A stretch of DNA of 64,000 nucleotides, taken from G963674505 sp964575975. GTDB taxonomy: Bacteria > Desulfobacterota > Desulfobacteria > Desulfobacterales > SKZT01. This document shows, one piece after another, positions 31,318 through 40,535 of the stretch (position 1 is the stretch's first letter; every line of letters starts with the position of its first letter). The position numbers were made by a program, and so were the translations under genes. Where the stretch lies: assembly GCA_964575975.1 (NCBI GenBank), contig CAZNTU010000002.1, positions 1-64,000 of the forward strand. The letters run 5' to 3'. The notes under the pieces were generated by a model. That model had not been told where the DNA came from. It saw only the letters and a program-made list of their open reading frames with translations, and ran no database searches.

Positions 31318-31785
31318 ATGGCGGACAAGCGAATCATGGAACTGATCGAAACGGCGATCAAACGCGAGGAGGAGGCGTACGACTTTTACCGGGACATCTG
31401 CGGAAAGGTGGCGGACCAATCCGTAAAGGAAACCGTGGAAAACATCGCAAACCAGGAAAAAAAACACAAGGCGTTTCTTGTCAGGTACCGCGACGAGAAC
31501 ATGAGCCCCAAGGACCTGAAAATGAGCGACGTGACCTTCTACAAAATCGCGGAGTACCAGAAAGAGCCGGAAATCGCCGAGGAAATGAAGAGCGAGGACG
31601 TCTATCTTGTGGCATCCCACCGGGAACTCAGGTCCCACGAATTTTACACGGAGCTTGCGGCCCTCCATGGGCAAGGCGAGGTCAGGGAGTTGTTGTTGAA
31701 GATGGCCAACGAGGAACTCAAGCACAAGGAAAAAATGGAATATCTCTACGCCAACACCGCTTTTCCGCAAACCGACGGAGGGTGA
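31318..31785 (+). CDS. Rubrerythrin/ferritin-like diiron protein
   Basis: 155 residues behind an ACGGAGGTG site. It begins with IMELIETAIKREEEAYDFYRDI and has ENIANQEKKHKAFLV (ExxH), then RELRSHEFYTELAALHG and ANEELKHKEKMEYLY (ExxH), the four-helix diiron pattern. There is no rubredoxin domain at the C-terminus, so it is ferritin-like rather than full rubrerythrin. Probable role: peroxide or iron handling under oxygen stress. Convergent with the cNMP-binding gene, ten bases apart. Confidence 0.85.
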   Translation: MADKRIMELIETAIKREEEAYDFYRDICGKVADQSVKETVENIANQEKKHKAFLVRYRDENMSPKDLKMSDVTFYKIAEYQKEPEIAEEMKSEDVYLVASHRELRSHEFYTELAALHGQGEVRELLLKMANEELKHKEKMEYLYANTAFPQTDGG

Positions 31786-31794
31786 TCGCGCGGA

Positions 31795-32295
31795 TCACTT
31801 TTCGTATTTTTTTTTCAGTCGCGCGATTTCCTCTCTGGCCTCGACAAGCGCTTGAGTGGTGCCCCTGAGCTTTGCGGAAAGTTCCCTGGAAATATTGCGG
31901 TACAGCATGTACTTAAACGCGTAGCTTTCGGCCTCCGCCACACTCTCGATGCGTTTCATGTTGATGGCGATACAAACGCAATCCTCGAGCGCCATAACGG
32001 AGGCCGACCTTTGAAAGCCATCGACCGCCCCCATCTCTCCGAAGGCGTCTCCACCGCGCCTCAAAACCACCAGCAAGTTTCCGTTTTTTTCGATCCTTAC
32101 CTGGCCGGAAACCAGATAATATGTATAACCGTCGTTGCTTCCCTGTTCTATGATAACCTGCCCCGCACGGAATTTACGAACTTCGCATATCCGCAGAAGC
32201 TTTTGGAGGTCTTTTTCCGAAAAGTTTTCAACTGGGAAAATTTTTTTCAGTTGTTCAAGGATTCCGCTTTTGTAATCCAATATGTTAGGAGCCAT
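31795..32295 (-). CDS. Cyclic-nucleotide-binding domain protein
   Basis: 166 residues, a single cNMP-binding domain: EVRKFRAGQVIIEQGSNDG, YYLVSGQVRIEKNG, and GGDAFGEMGAVDGFQRSASVMALED, which contains the phosphate-binding cassette (GEMGA, R). A C-terminal helix (ALVEAREEIARLKKKYEK) ends it. There is no helix-turn-helix, so it is not a Crp-type activator; it probably regulates another protein. It follows surE with a 36-base gap, probably in one operon. Confidence 0.85.
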   Translation of the reverse strand: MAPNILDYKSGILEQLKKIFPVENFSEKDLQKLLRICEVRKFRAGQVIIEQGSNDGYTYYLVSGQVRIEKNGNLLVVLRRGGDAFGEMGAVDGFQRSASVMALEDCVCIAINMKRIESVAEAESYAFKYMLYRNISRELSAKLRGTTQALVEAREEIARLKKKYEK

Positions 32296-32331
32296 ATGTC
32301 GTTTTCGTGACGTTCGGATTGTGCAGTCAAA

Positions 32332-33096
32332 TCATTTTTTAAAGTCAAGGTTCCAAGTTTTCAGCGTTTCCATTGCCGCGTAGTCGGTCATGTCGCATTT
32401 GATCGGCGTAATGGCGATATAGCGCTCGTAAATGGCGGCGCTGTCGAGATCCGATCCCTTTTCCGGGGGGATAGAGTCGAAACCTTGCCAATAATAGATT
32501 TTGTCCCTTGGATCGATTCGTTTGTCTATATATTCGGAATACAAGGTTGTGCTTTGCCGGCAGACACGAACCCCCGCGATTTCCGAGATGGGAAAATCGG
32601 GAAAGTTCACGTTCAGAAAAGTGCCCGGAGCCATTCCGGTCCGGACCAGTTTTTCGGTCAATTCGGCAACGAAACCGGCAGCGTCCGCGTAGTTGTCCCT
32701 TCCGGGTCCGTCCATGGAAACCGCCATTGCGCAAACGCCGTAGAGAGCCGCCTCTCTGGCCGCGGAAACGGTCCCGGAATAATTGACGTTTATCCCCACG
32801 TTGGCCCCGGGGTTGATTCCTGAAATCACCATGTCCGGTTTTATTTTCAGGATCTCCAGCATCGCCAGCTTTATGCAGTCCGCAGGCGTGCCGCTGACCG
32901 ACCAGCACGGTCCCGAGCCGTTCATGGACATTTGGATCACCCTGAGAGGCTCGTGCAATGTAATCGCGTGGCCGATCGCGCTTCTTTCCCTGTCCGGGGC
33001 AACGACCGCGACGGAATTCCTTTTGCTCAATTTCCTGTGAAGAGCCCAAAGCCCCTCGAAATAAATGCCGTCGTCATTGGTTAACAGTATTTTCAT
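32332..33096 (-). CDS. surE: 5'/3'-nucleotidase SurE
   Basis: 254 residues, ordinary SurE length. Hallmarks: MKILLTNDDGI with the metal-binding Asp pair, VVAPDRERSAIGHAIT, SVSGTPADCIKLA, PDMVISGINPGANVG, NYSGTVSAAREAALYG. It dephosphorylates nucleoside monophosphates and helps survival in stationary phase. Cytosolic. The gene runs opposite to lptD and is followed by the cNMP-binding gene. Confidence 0.95.
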   Translation of the reverse strand: MKILLTNDDGIYFEGLWALHRKLSKRNSVAVVAPDRERSAIGHAITLHEPLRVIQMSMNGSGPCWSVSGTPADCIKLAMLEILKIKPDMVISGINPGANVGINVNYSGTVSAAREAALYGVCAMAVSMDGPGRDNYADAAGFVAELTEKLVRTGMAPGTFLNVNFPDFPISEIAGVRVCRQSTTLYSEYIDKRIDPRDKIYYWQGFDSIPPEKGSDLDSAAIYERYIAITPIKCDMTDYAAMETLKTWNLDFKK

Positions 33097-33108
33097 GAGA
33101 AGATCAAC

Positions 33109-33137
33109 TTGACATTTTTTTACCAGTCGGTTTTATT
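33109..33137 (+). promoter_or_regulatory. Possible sigma-70 promoter of lptD
   Basis: TTGACA at 33109-33114 and TTTATT at 33132-33137 are separated by 17 bases in an A+T-rich gap between the divergent surE and lptD genes. The -35 is perfect and the -10 only moderate. Confidence 0.5.
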
Positions 33138-33178
33138 CAATTATTTTTTGTGTTTCATAATTCGGCGTCGATGATACC

Positions 33179-35563
33179 ATGCAAATTTTGCGCCGTAAAT
33201 ATATATTTTGGCGCCCCAAGAGAGACTACGAACAGATGATCGACAAAAAGAAAACCGACGAATCCGATCCGCCGCACCTTCCCAATCCAACCATACCCAA
33301 AGCGAGCTTTTTTCTCGCGCTTGTCCTGCCGGCGTTGTTTTTCCTCTTGGCGCTGACGTTTTCTGCGTCGGCGCAAGAGCAATCCTCTTCAATGCCGCCC
33401 AAAGGGCCTCCGTGGCGAATCACGGCGGACGAAGTCCGATACGACCAAAAAACCGACCAATATTTCGCTCACGGCGACGTTCTGATTGCAAAAGAGGACC
33501 TGAAACTTTCCGCCGACCGCGTCCGTTTCGACCATAAGGCCATGGAGGCTTTCGCGGAAGGCGAAGTCATGTTGGTATCCGGCAAGGACATCTTGACGGG
33601 AAAAAGCATGGAAGTGAACTTGAACAACGAGACCGGAATCGTGTATGAGGGCACGGTTTTCATCGAGGAGAACCATTTCTATATTCGCGGAGACCGGTTG
33701 ATAAAGACGGGAAAGGACAGTTACCGGGCCGAACAGGCGAGTATTACGACATGCGAGGGCGACTCGCCCGCGTGGAAAATCACCGCTCGGGACGTCGAAG
33801 TCACCATCGAGGGCTACGGCTCCGCAAAACACGCGGCCCTTTACGCGAAAAAGGTGCCGGTGCTCTACACGCCCTACCTTTTCTTTCCCGTGAAACTTAA
33901 GCGGCAAACCGGATTTCTTCCACCGCAGTTCGGGTATTCGGACAGAAAAGGCGCCGAGTACGCGCAGCCCTTCTTCTGGGCCATCGACGAAAGCTCCGAC
34001 GCGACATTCTACGCCCATGTTATGGGAGAAAGAGGAGTCAGGTCCGGGGCGGAATATCGTTACAAACTTGGCGGCTTGACCCAGGGCGCCGCGATGGGGG
34101 AATTTTTGGACGACCGCAAGGTAGACGACGGCGAGGGCGATTCCTCCGACAATTGGGGTTATCGCAGCGACAAGTATCTTCGCCCCAACGAAGACCGATA
34201 TTGGTTCAGGATGAAACACGACCAGGAACTTCCCGAGGGTTTTTTCGCGAGGCTGGACTTGGATATCGTCAGCGACCAGGATTATTTGAGGGAATTTAAA
34301 GACAGCTATCTCGGCTTCGGGGACACCAACAGCTATTTTTTCGGCGAGTTTGGAAGGGACCTCGACGAATACGACGATCCGGTCAGGGTGAACAGCCTTA
34401 ACGTCTCCAAGTTTTGGAACCTTTACAGTTTGAACGTGGAGGCGCGCTGGTACGACGATGTCAACAAAAGAAGGCACGAGGATTACGACGATACCCTGCA
34501 GAAACTTCCGTACGCGAATTTCAACAGTTTGCGCCAGCCCATCTTGGGTTCGATGTTCTACTGGGATCTTGAATCGGAATACACCTATTTTTTCCGCGAG
34601 GACAGTTATACGGGCCACCGGATGGATGTCGCCCCCAGGGTGTATCTGCCTTTGAGGCTGAAAAACCTTCTTGCGTTCGAGCCCTCCGTCGGGTTGCGGG
34701 AGACCGCATGGTACATCGACGATTGGGACGACTTCGGGGACGACGGAAAAGACTCGTTCAACAGGGAAATGGTCGATGTAAGGCTCGATCTGTCGACCGA
34801 GCTTGACAGGACCTTCAAAGTGGATTTCGAGACCACCGACCGGGTCAAGCATACCATCAGACCGCAGGTCGTCTACAATTACATTCCGCCGATCAGCCAG
34901 GACGACATTCCCCAGTTCGACGAACTCGACAGAATCGACCGGTTGAGCGCCGTGACGTATTCCGTCACCAACATCCTTTCCTCGAGATACAGGCTTCCGG
35001 CGATCAAATCGAAGGAAGAAGCGGACGGAGCGCCTTCGGCGCCCGATTCTTTGTTCGGATACCGGCCTTTCGGCCGTTTGAAGGTCGAACAGACCTACGA
35101 TTTAAACGAAACCATCGAGAACGAACCTTTCTCTCCGATTTTCGCGGAACTGAACCTTGTTCTGGCAACCCGGCTTTCATTGGAGGCGGATGCGGAATGG
35201 TCCGTCTACGACGACAATTTCTTGAACCATAACGTGGCCGTGAGGGCGGCCGACCGCCGAGGCGACAGGGTTTTCATAGAGCATCGTTACTCTCGCGACC
35301 GACGGGAAACCTTGTACGGGGACGTGATCGTCAAGCTGCACGACAGGATATCCATGTTCGGCGAGTACGAAAGGGACTTGAAAAGCGAAGAAACCGTCCT
35401 TTACGGCCTGGGCTTCCTGTATATGGCGTCATGCTGGTCTCTTGACGCCGGATATTTCCGGGAGGAAGACGACTCGAAATACGCCCTGATGATCAATCTT
35501 TACGGACTGGGGGGCATTGGAAGCGAATACGCGGGCCGCAAAATCACAAATCCTTTCGAATAA
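33179..35563 (+). CDS. lptD: LPS-assembly outer-membrane protein LptD
   Basis: Up to 794 residues; the ATG at 33236 (MIDKKKTDES) is an equally likely start. A hydrophobic signal (SFFLALVLPALFFLLALTFS, ending ASA before QEQ) follows a charged N-terminus. Residues about 75-170 form the OstA/LptA-like N-domain (ITADEVRYDQKTDQYFAHGDV), and the rest is a 26-strand-type barrel rich in aromatic/acidic strands (YLRPNEDRYWFRMKHD and similar). Cysteines near residue 190 (ITTCEGD) and in the final part (YMASCWSLD) could form the structural disulfide. It inserts LPS into the outer membrane; partners such as LptE are not in the window. Confidence 0.92.
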   Translation: MQILRRKYIFWRPKRDYEQMIDKKKTDESDPPHLPNPTIPKASFFLALVLPALFFLLALTFSASAQEQSSSMPPKGPPWRITADEVRYDQKTDQYFAHGDVLIAKEDLKLSADRVRFDHKAMEAFAEGEVMLVSGKDILTGKSMEVNLNNETGIVYEGTVFIEENHFYIRGDRLIKTGKDSYRAEQASITTCEGDSPAWKITARDVEVTIEGYGSAKHAALYAKKVPVLYTPYLFFPVKLKRQTGFLPPQFGYSDRKGAEYAQPFFWAIDESSDATFYAHVMGERGVRSGAEYRYKLGGLTQGAAMGEFLDDRKVDDGEGDSSDNWGYRSDKYLRPNEDRYWFRMKHDQELPEGFFARLDLDIVSDQDYLREFKDSYLGFGDTNSYFFGEFGRDLDEYDDPVRVNSLNVSKFWNLYSLNVEARWYDDVNKRRHEDYDDTLQKLPYANFNSLRQPILGSMFYWDLESEYTYFFREDSYTGHRMDVAPRVYLPLRLKNLLAFEPSVGLRETAWYIDDWDDFGDDGKDSFNREMVDVRLDLSTELDRTFKVDFETTDRVKHTIRPQVVYNYIPPISQDDIPQFDELDRIDRLSAVTYSVTNILSSRYRLPAIKSKEEADGAPSAPDSLFGYRPFGRLKVEQTYDLNETIENEPFSPIFAELNLVLATRLSLEADAEWSVYDDNFLNHNVAVRAADRRGDRVFIEHRYSRDRRETLYGDVIVKLHDRISMFGEYERDLKSEETVLYGLGFLYMASCWSLDAGYFREEDDSKYALMINLYGLGGIGSEYAGRKITNPFE

Positions 35564-35716
35564 AGCCGGACTTTAATCGTACTCTCCCGGCGTCGAATCA
35601 ATTTGAACTTGAAACACGACGGGTTTATCGGTATCATGGCTGTGTCAGGGGTTAACAGAAAGCTCGTCGCCAATTCACGCGAAAATGCCGACATGATTCT
35701 CCTCCCCCAATGGGTT

Positions 35717-35755
35717 CGGGCGAGTGCAAAGGATTTCGGTTGCACGCCCCTTTCT
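35717..35755 (+). terminator. Hairpin with T-rich tail
   Basis: GGGCGAGTGCAA (35717-35728) pairs with TTGCACGCCC (35739-35748), with one small bulge and a ten-base loop, followed by CTTTCTCT. It lies 150 bases past lptD and 100 bases before the NusG-like gene; it may be a terminator or an attenuator in that gene's leader. Confidence 0.5.
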
Positions 35756-35848
35756 CTATCGGAAGGCGAATCTTCCCACAGGCTACGACGAGCACGCAAA
35801 ATCGAGAAGAACAAACAGCTTGAAGAATGGAACCATATATAGGAGCTT

Positions 35849-36367
35849 ATGAAAAGAGATCGATCCTGGTATGTGTTGCATACGAGAAGTAGGTTTGAAG
35901 TCGTAGTCAACGATTTTTTGTTGAAGAAAACTTTCGACGTTTTTCTTCCGAAGGTTCTGGTCAGAAGCAAACGTCGAGACAGAAAAAAGATGATCCGTGT
36001 CCCTCTTTTTCCCGGATACGTATTCGTCAAAACAAACTTGGATCCTCGCGAGCATCTCGAAATCGTCAAAACGGTAGGCGCGGTCCGTCTGATCGGAAAT
36101 CATGCGGGACCTGTTCCAGTTCCCGACGAAACGGTGGAATCCTTGAAGATAATGGTAGGGACCGACGACCCGATAACCACCGGACCGATTCTTAAGAAAG
36201 GCGACCGCGTCATCGTGGTTTGCGGGCCTTTCGCGGGAGTTGTCGGATCTTTCATTCGATACGGAGGCAAAGGTCGGGTCATTGTGGACATCGAGGTCCT
36301 CGGGCAAAGCGCCAGCGTGGATGTCAGCGAGGAGGACGTCGAAAGAGTGCCCAGCATAATGCCATAG
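35849..36367 (+). CDS. Specialised NusG paralogue (RfaH/UpxY-like antiterminator)
   Basis: 172 residues behind AGGAGC. The NGN domain begins RSWYVLHTRSRFEVVVNDFL and contains VPLFPGYVFVKTNL; the C-terminal KOW domain begins GDRVIVVCGPFAGVVGSF. The usual housekeeping nusG lies next to secE and ribosomal protein genes, which are absent, so this is a paralogue that promotes elongation of a particular long operon. It opens a plus-strand run of housekeeping and LPS genes but no polysaccharide cluster adjoins. The 285-base leader upstream has no gene. Confidence 0.85.
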   Translation: MKRDRSWYVLHTRSRFEVVVNDFLLKKTFDVFLPKVLVRSKRRDRKKMIRVPLFPGYVFVKTNLDPREHLEIVKTVGAVRLIGNHAGPVPVPDETVESLKIMVGTDDPITTGPILKKGDRVIVVCGPFAGVVGSFIRYGGKGRVIVDIEVLGQSASVDVSEEDVERVPSIMP

Positions 36368-36445
36368 CGCTTGACTATGTTCTCGTTTTTAATTAGAGGT
36401 ACGCGTATGTATTGGAAATAGAGAGCGGACCTCGAAGGAGGGTGG

Positions 36446-36721
36446 ATGAACAAAATCGAATTGGTCAACGCCTTGAAAAACGAGGCGGACATTTCCAAGG
36501 CGGACGCGGCGAAAATCGTTCAAATGTTTTTCGATCATATTTCGGATGCGATCGCCAAGGGCGAACGCGTCGAAATTCGAGGACTTTGCAGCTTCTATGT
36601 CAAGGACTACGGAAGCTATACGGGCAGGAACCCCAAAACAGGGGAAAAGGTAACAATCAAACCTAAGAAACTGCCCTTTTTCAAATCTGGGAAAGAATTG
36701 AAAGAGCGGGTGGATTATTAG
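36446..36721 (+). CDS. HU/IHF family DNA-binding protein
   Basis: 91 residues, the normal size. It starts MNKIELVNALKNEADISKADA and has the family signature GERVEIRGLCSFYVKDYGSYTGRNPKTGE with the beta-arm proline in RNPKTG, ending PFFKSGKELKERV. A nucleoid protein that bends DNA as a dimer. The sequence resembles IHF-alpha/beta-like proteins of deltaproteobacteria; which subunit is unclear. Its stop is immediately followed by the TTG start of holB. Confidence 0.92.
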   Translation: MNKIELVNALKNEADISKADAAKIVQMFFDHISDAIAKGERVEIRGLCSFYVKDYGSYTGRNPKTGEKVTIKPKKLPFFKSGKELKERVDY

Positions 36722-37756
36722 TTGGCGCACGGATTCGGGTCGATAACAGGTCAGGGCAAGCCCGTAACTTTTCTAACCGTTCTTTTACAAAAGGGGACCA
36801 TACCCAATGCTCTTCTTTTCACGGGACCGGAGGGAGTCGGAAAGCGGACTGCCGCTTTTGCGTTCGCCATGGCGGCGAACTGCGCCGGAAGCGAACGAGG
36901 TTCGCGGGCTTTGGAAAACGCATGCGCTCCTGCGGCCGCCGAGAGCGCGTTCCCCATGGAACCGTGCGGCGCCTGCCGCTCCTGCGGAAAATTCGAATCC
37001 GGGAATCATCCGGATTTGATTCGCGTGGATCCAAGCGGACAGTTCACCAGAATCTCGCAAATCCGCGAGTTGCGCCAACTTTTATCCATGAAGCCCTTCG
37101 AAGCCCGGCTTCGCGTGGTTATCGTCGGAGAGGCGCGCACGATGAACGCGGAGGCGGCAAACGCCCTGCTTAAGGTTTTGGAGGAACCCCCGGACCGAAC
37201 CCTTTTTATCTTGGTCGCACCGCAAAAATCCGATCTTCTTCCGACCATTGTGTCCCGATGCCTGCACATCCGATTCCATCCGATTCCTGCCCGTGTTTTG
37301 GCGGACGTTCTAGTAAAGGATCATGGCATGACCGAGGACGATGCCCGCGCATTGGCGGCCCTGGCGAACGGCAGCTTTTCGAAGGCGCTGGCTTTGAAGA
37401 ATACCGATTGGATTGTTCATCGGAACTGGCTGATCGAGCAAGCCATCGCGATGGATTCCAGCCCGGAAAGCGTTCTTTTGGCCTTTGCCGAGAAACTGGC
37501 ACGAGAAAAAGAGTACGCCATGGAGGCTCTTGAAATCATAAAAACTTGGTACCGGGACTTGATCGTCGCCAAATACCGAACGGATGAAATTATGCATGCC
37601 GATCTCGTGCAAATGGCGAGGGAGGCGTCCCAAAGACTCTCCGAAACCGAACTCACAAACCGAATAAGAGCTGTTCAGCAAGCACAAAAAGCTCTCGATT
37701 CCAACGCGAATCCCAGACTCGTGCTGGAAAACTTGGTTTTAAGCCTGGCTGAATAG
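36722..37756 (+). CDS. holB: DNA polymerase III delta-prime subunit
   Basis: 344 residues, TTG start abutting the HU/IHF stop. Clamp-loader AAA+ features: LLFTGPEGVGKRTAAFAFA (Walker A), the zinc-binding CGACRSCGKFESGNHPDLI, RISQIRELRQLLSMKPFEARLRVVIV, NALLKVLEEPPDRTLFILV and the sensor SRC. It loads the sliding clamp together with tau and delta. The C-terminal collar domain is present to residue 340. Cotranscribed with the HU/IHF gene and probably ricT and metG, an arrangement often conserved. Confidence 0.93.
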   Translation: MAHGFGSITGQGKPVTFLTVLLQKGTIPNALLFTGPEGVGKRTAAFAFAMAANCAGSERGSRALENACAPAAAESAFPMEPCGACRSCGKFESGNHPDLIRVDPSGQFTRISQIRELRQLLSMKPFEARLRVVIVGEARTMNAEAANALLKVLEEPPDRTLFILVAPQKSDLLPTIVSRCLHIRFHPIPARVLADVLVKDHGMTEDDARALAALANGSFSKALALKNTDWIVHRNWLIEQAIAMDSSPESVLLAFAEKLAREKEYAMEALEIIKTWYRDLIVAKYRTDEIMHADLVQMAREASQRLSETELTNRIRAVQQAQKALDSNANPRLVLENLVLSLAE

Positions 37757-37777
37757 AATCGATGTATTGAAGGACGT

Positions 37778-38578
37778 ATGAAAAAAGTTGGAATTAGATT
37801 CAAGCAAGCCGGGAAAATATACGATTTCGACTCGGGAGCGTTCGTTTTGAACGCGGGCGACAACGTGATCGTGGAGACCGAACAAGGATTGGGCTTCGGG
37901 ACGGTGATCGTCCCCCCCGAACCCTACGACCCCGAAAAACTCGAAATCCCCCTGAAAAAAGTCTATCGGCTTGCGACCCCGAAAGATTTCGCCCAGCTCG
38001 AAATAAACAAGGAAAGCGAAAAAACCGCTCAAGCTTTCTGTCTGAAATGCGTCAAGGAATTGGGCCTCGAGATGAACTTGTTTTCGGTGGAGAGCACCTT
38101 CGATGCCAACAAAATGACGTTTTTCTTCACGGCCGACGGGCGGGTCGATTTTCGGCAGTTGGTAAAAATGCTGGTTCGCGAGCTTGGTTGCCGCATCGAA
38201 ATGAGGCAGGTTGGGATCCGGAACCAGACCAAAATGACCGGCGGGATTGGCCGATGCGGAAGACTCACTTGCTGCTCCACATTTCTGGAAAAGTTCGAAC
38301 CGGTTTCGATCAGAATGGCCAAAGAACAAGGATTGTCCTTGAACCCGACGAAAATTTCGGGACAATGCGGACGGCTCATGTGTTGCTTGACTTACGAAAA
38401 CGAAACCTACAAGGCCTTGAAAAAAGACCTCCCGAAAATCGGAAAGACGGTCGAAACGAAACAGGGAAAAGGCAAGGTGATTCGCCTGAACCCCATATGC
38501 TCGCGCTTGACCGTTCGGTATGAAAGCGGAACCGAAACGGAGATAGATTTGGACGAAATATCGACAACGAACGCATAG
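37778..38578 (+). CDS. ricT: PSP1-domain regulatory protein RicT/YaaT
   Basis: 266 residues. The PSP1 core includes NLFSVESTFDANKMTFFFTADGRVDF, RELGCRIEMRQVGIRNQTKMTGGIG, and the cysteine-rich GRCGRLTCCSTFLEKFEPVSI and GQCGRLMCCLTYE, where iron-sulfur-binding cysteines are known in the Bacillus homologue. In Bacillus RicT works with RicA/RicF in RNA maturation; outside it the role is unclear. Sits between holB and metG. Confidence 0.92.
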   Translation: MKKVGIRFKQAGKIYDFDSGAFVLNAGDNVIVETEQGLGFGTVIVPPEPYDPEKLEIPLKKVYRLATPKDFAQLEINKESEKTAQAFCLKCVKELGLEMNLFSVESTFDANKMTFFFTADGRVDFRQLVKMLVRELGCRIEMRQVGIRNQTKMTGGIGRCGRLTCCSTFLEKFEPVSIRMAKEQGLSLNPTKISGQCGRLMCCLTYENETYKALKKDLPKIGKTVETKQGKGKVIRLNPICSRLTVRYESGTETEIDLDEISTTNA

Positions 38579-38586
38579 GAGAAACG

Positions 38587-40512
38587 ATGACCGAACCGTT
38601 TTATATAACCACCCCCATTTATTACGTGAACGCCAGACCTCATCTGGGACACGCGTATACGACCATAATCGCCGACGTGGCCGCTCGTTTCGCCCGTATG
38701 AAAAAGCAGGAGACCTTCTTCTTGACCGGCACCGACGAACATGGAGACAAGATTGTCCGGGCGGCCAGGAAGGAAAACCTGACCGCCAGGGAATACGTGG
38801 ACCAGATCAGCGCACTGTTCAAAGCTCTCTGGCCCGAACTGAACATCGAACATTCGTACTTCATCCGCACCACGGACCCCGCGCACATGTCGGTGGTGGA
38901 AATGGTCCTCCGGAAAATCTACGAGGCGGGCGACATCTATTACGCCGAGTACGAGGGACTCTACTGCTTCGGATGCGAACGGTTCTACGCGGAACGCGAG
39001 CTTGTGGACGGCAAATGCCCGGACCACGACACGAAGCCGGAGACCATCAAGGAGTCCAACTACTTTTTCAAAATGGGCAAGTATCAGCAGTGGCTGATCG
39101 ACCACATCAAAAAAAATCCGGAATTCATCCGCCCCGAGCGCTACAGGAACGAAGTGCTGTCCTTTCTGAAGGAACCTCTGGAGGACCTTTGCATTTCCAG
39201 GCCGAAATCCCGTCTCAAGTGGGGCATAACCTTGCCTTTCGACCAGGACTACGTCACCTACGTCTGGTTCGACGCCCTGTTGAACTATGTTTCCGCGCTG
39301 GGCTATCCCGACGGCGAACTGTTCAAGAAATTCTGGCCCCATGCCAGGCACATCACGGCCAAGGATATCCTTAAGCCCCACGGCATCTATTGGCCGACCA
39401 TGCTCAAGGCGGCGGGCATTCCCATCTACAAGAGCCTGAACGTCCACGGCTACTGGAACGTGGATCACAGCAAGATGTCGAAAAGCATCGGAAACGTGAT
39501 CGATCCTCTTGAAATGAAAAACATATACGGTCTGGACGCGTTCCGCTTTTTTCTCATCAGAGACATGGTTTTCGGCCTCGATTCCGACTACAGCGAGGAG
39601 GCCATGGTCCAGCGAATCAATTCGGACCTCGCCAACGACTTGGGCAACTTGTTTTCCAGGGTGATCGCCATGTTGCACAAGTATTTCAACGCGGAGGTCC
39701 CCCGGGCCGACTTGGCCATAGAGGAAGAGATGGCGCTGGGACTAAAGGACGACGCGTTGGACGCCGTGTCGAACTATGAAGTCTCCATGGAAAATTTCGC
39801 GTTCCATAAAGGCATGATGGCCGTCTGGGAATTCATCAGCAAGATGAACAAATACGTCGATGTTACCGCGCCCTGGGTCCTGGCAAAGAAAAATTCGACG
39901 CGCAAACAGCTGGAAGCGGTCATCTACAATCTTCTGGAAGGCTTGAGGATCGTTTCCGGCCTCGTATATCCCGTCATGCCGGACACGGCCAAGACCATGC
40001 AAAAACACCTGGGACTGGACCCGAACGCCCCCTTCTACACGCTCGATCTTCTGCGTTCCTGGAACGTCACTAAACCGGGCACGAATCTTCCCAAGGTAAT
40101 AACGTTGTTTCCCAGAATAGATTATGAAAAGGTAAAAAAAGATCGGGAGATCGAGGCCGCCGCTCCCCCCGCCCGAAAGGAGAACAAACCCGAAATCACT
40201 TTGGAGCAGCTCTCCCGACTCGATTTGAGGGCCGCGACCGTCGTCAAGGCCGAAAGGATACCCAGGGCCAAGAAACTCTTGAAACTCGAGGTGGATATGG
40301 GCGAAATCCGCACTATCGTGGCGGGGATCGCAAACGACTACGACCCGGAGGACCTGATCGGCAAGCAGGTGGTTGTCGTGGCCAACTTAAAACCGGCCAA
40401 GCTCATGGGAATTCTGTCGAACGGCATGGTGCTGGCCGCTGTGGAAGAAGATGGCAAGTGCTCGGTCGCAACGTTGGACCGGAAAGTCAAACCCGGAACC
40501 GCGCTTCGTTAA
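38587..40512 (+). CDS. metG: Methionyl-tRNA synthetase
   Basis: 641 residues. Class I motifs: the HIGH-type ARPHLGHAYTTIIADVAARF near residue 18, the zinc-knuckle region CFGCERFYAERELVDGKCPDH, and KMSKSIGNVIDP. The anticodon-binding helical domain follows, and residues about 535-641 form the EMAP-II-type tRNA-binding domain (LDLRAATVVKAERIPRAKKLLKLEVD). A single-chain, full-length enzyme charging tRNA-Met. It starts eight bases after ricT and is part of that operon. Confidence 0.97.
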   Translation: MTEPFYITTPIYYVNARPHLGHAYTTIIADVAARFARMKKQETFFLTGTDEHGDKIVRAARKENLTAREYVDQISALFKALWPELNIEHSYFIRTTDPAHMSVVEMVLRKIYEAGDIYYAEYEGLYCFGCERFYAERELVDGKCPDHDTKPETIKESNYFFKMGKYQQWLIDHIKKNPEFIRPERYRNEVLSFLKEPLEDLCISRPKSRLKWGITLPFDQDYVTYVWFDALLNYVSALGYPDGELFKKFWPHARHITAKDILKPHGIYWPTMLKAAGIPIYKSLNVHGYWNVDHSKMSKSIGNVIDPLEMKNIYGLDAFRFFLIRDMVFGLDSDYSEEAMVQRINSDLANDLGNLFSRVIAMLHKYFNAEVPRADLAIEEEMALGLKDDALDAVSNYEVSMENFAFHKGMMAVWEFISKMNKYVDVTAPWVLAKKNSTRKQLEAVIYNLLEGLRIVSGLVYPVMPDTAKTMQKHLGLDPNAPFYTLDLLRSWNVTKPGTNLPKVITLFPRIDYEKVKKDREIEAAAPPARKENKPEITLEQLSRLDLRAATVVKAERIPRAKKLLKLEVDMGEIRTIVAGIANDYDPEDLIGKQVVVVANLKPAKLMGILSNGMVLAAVEEDGKCSVATLDRKVKPGTALR

Positions 40513-40535
40513 CGCGCCTAATTTGATATTGTTCT

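Noticed and set aside
35603..35842. A 79-codon plus-strand ORF upstream of the NusG paralogue
   Set aside because: No ribosome site, no motif, and it runs through the hairpin; treated as leader.
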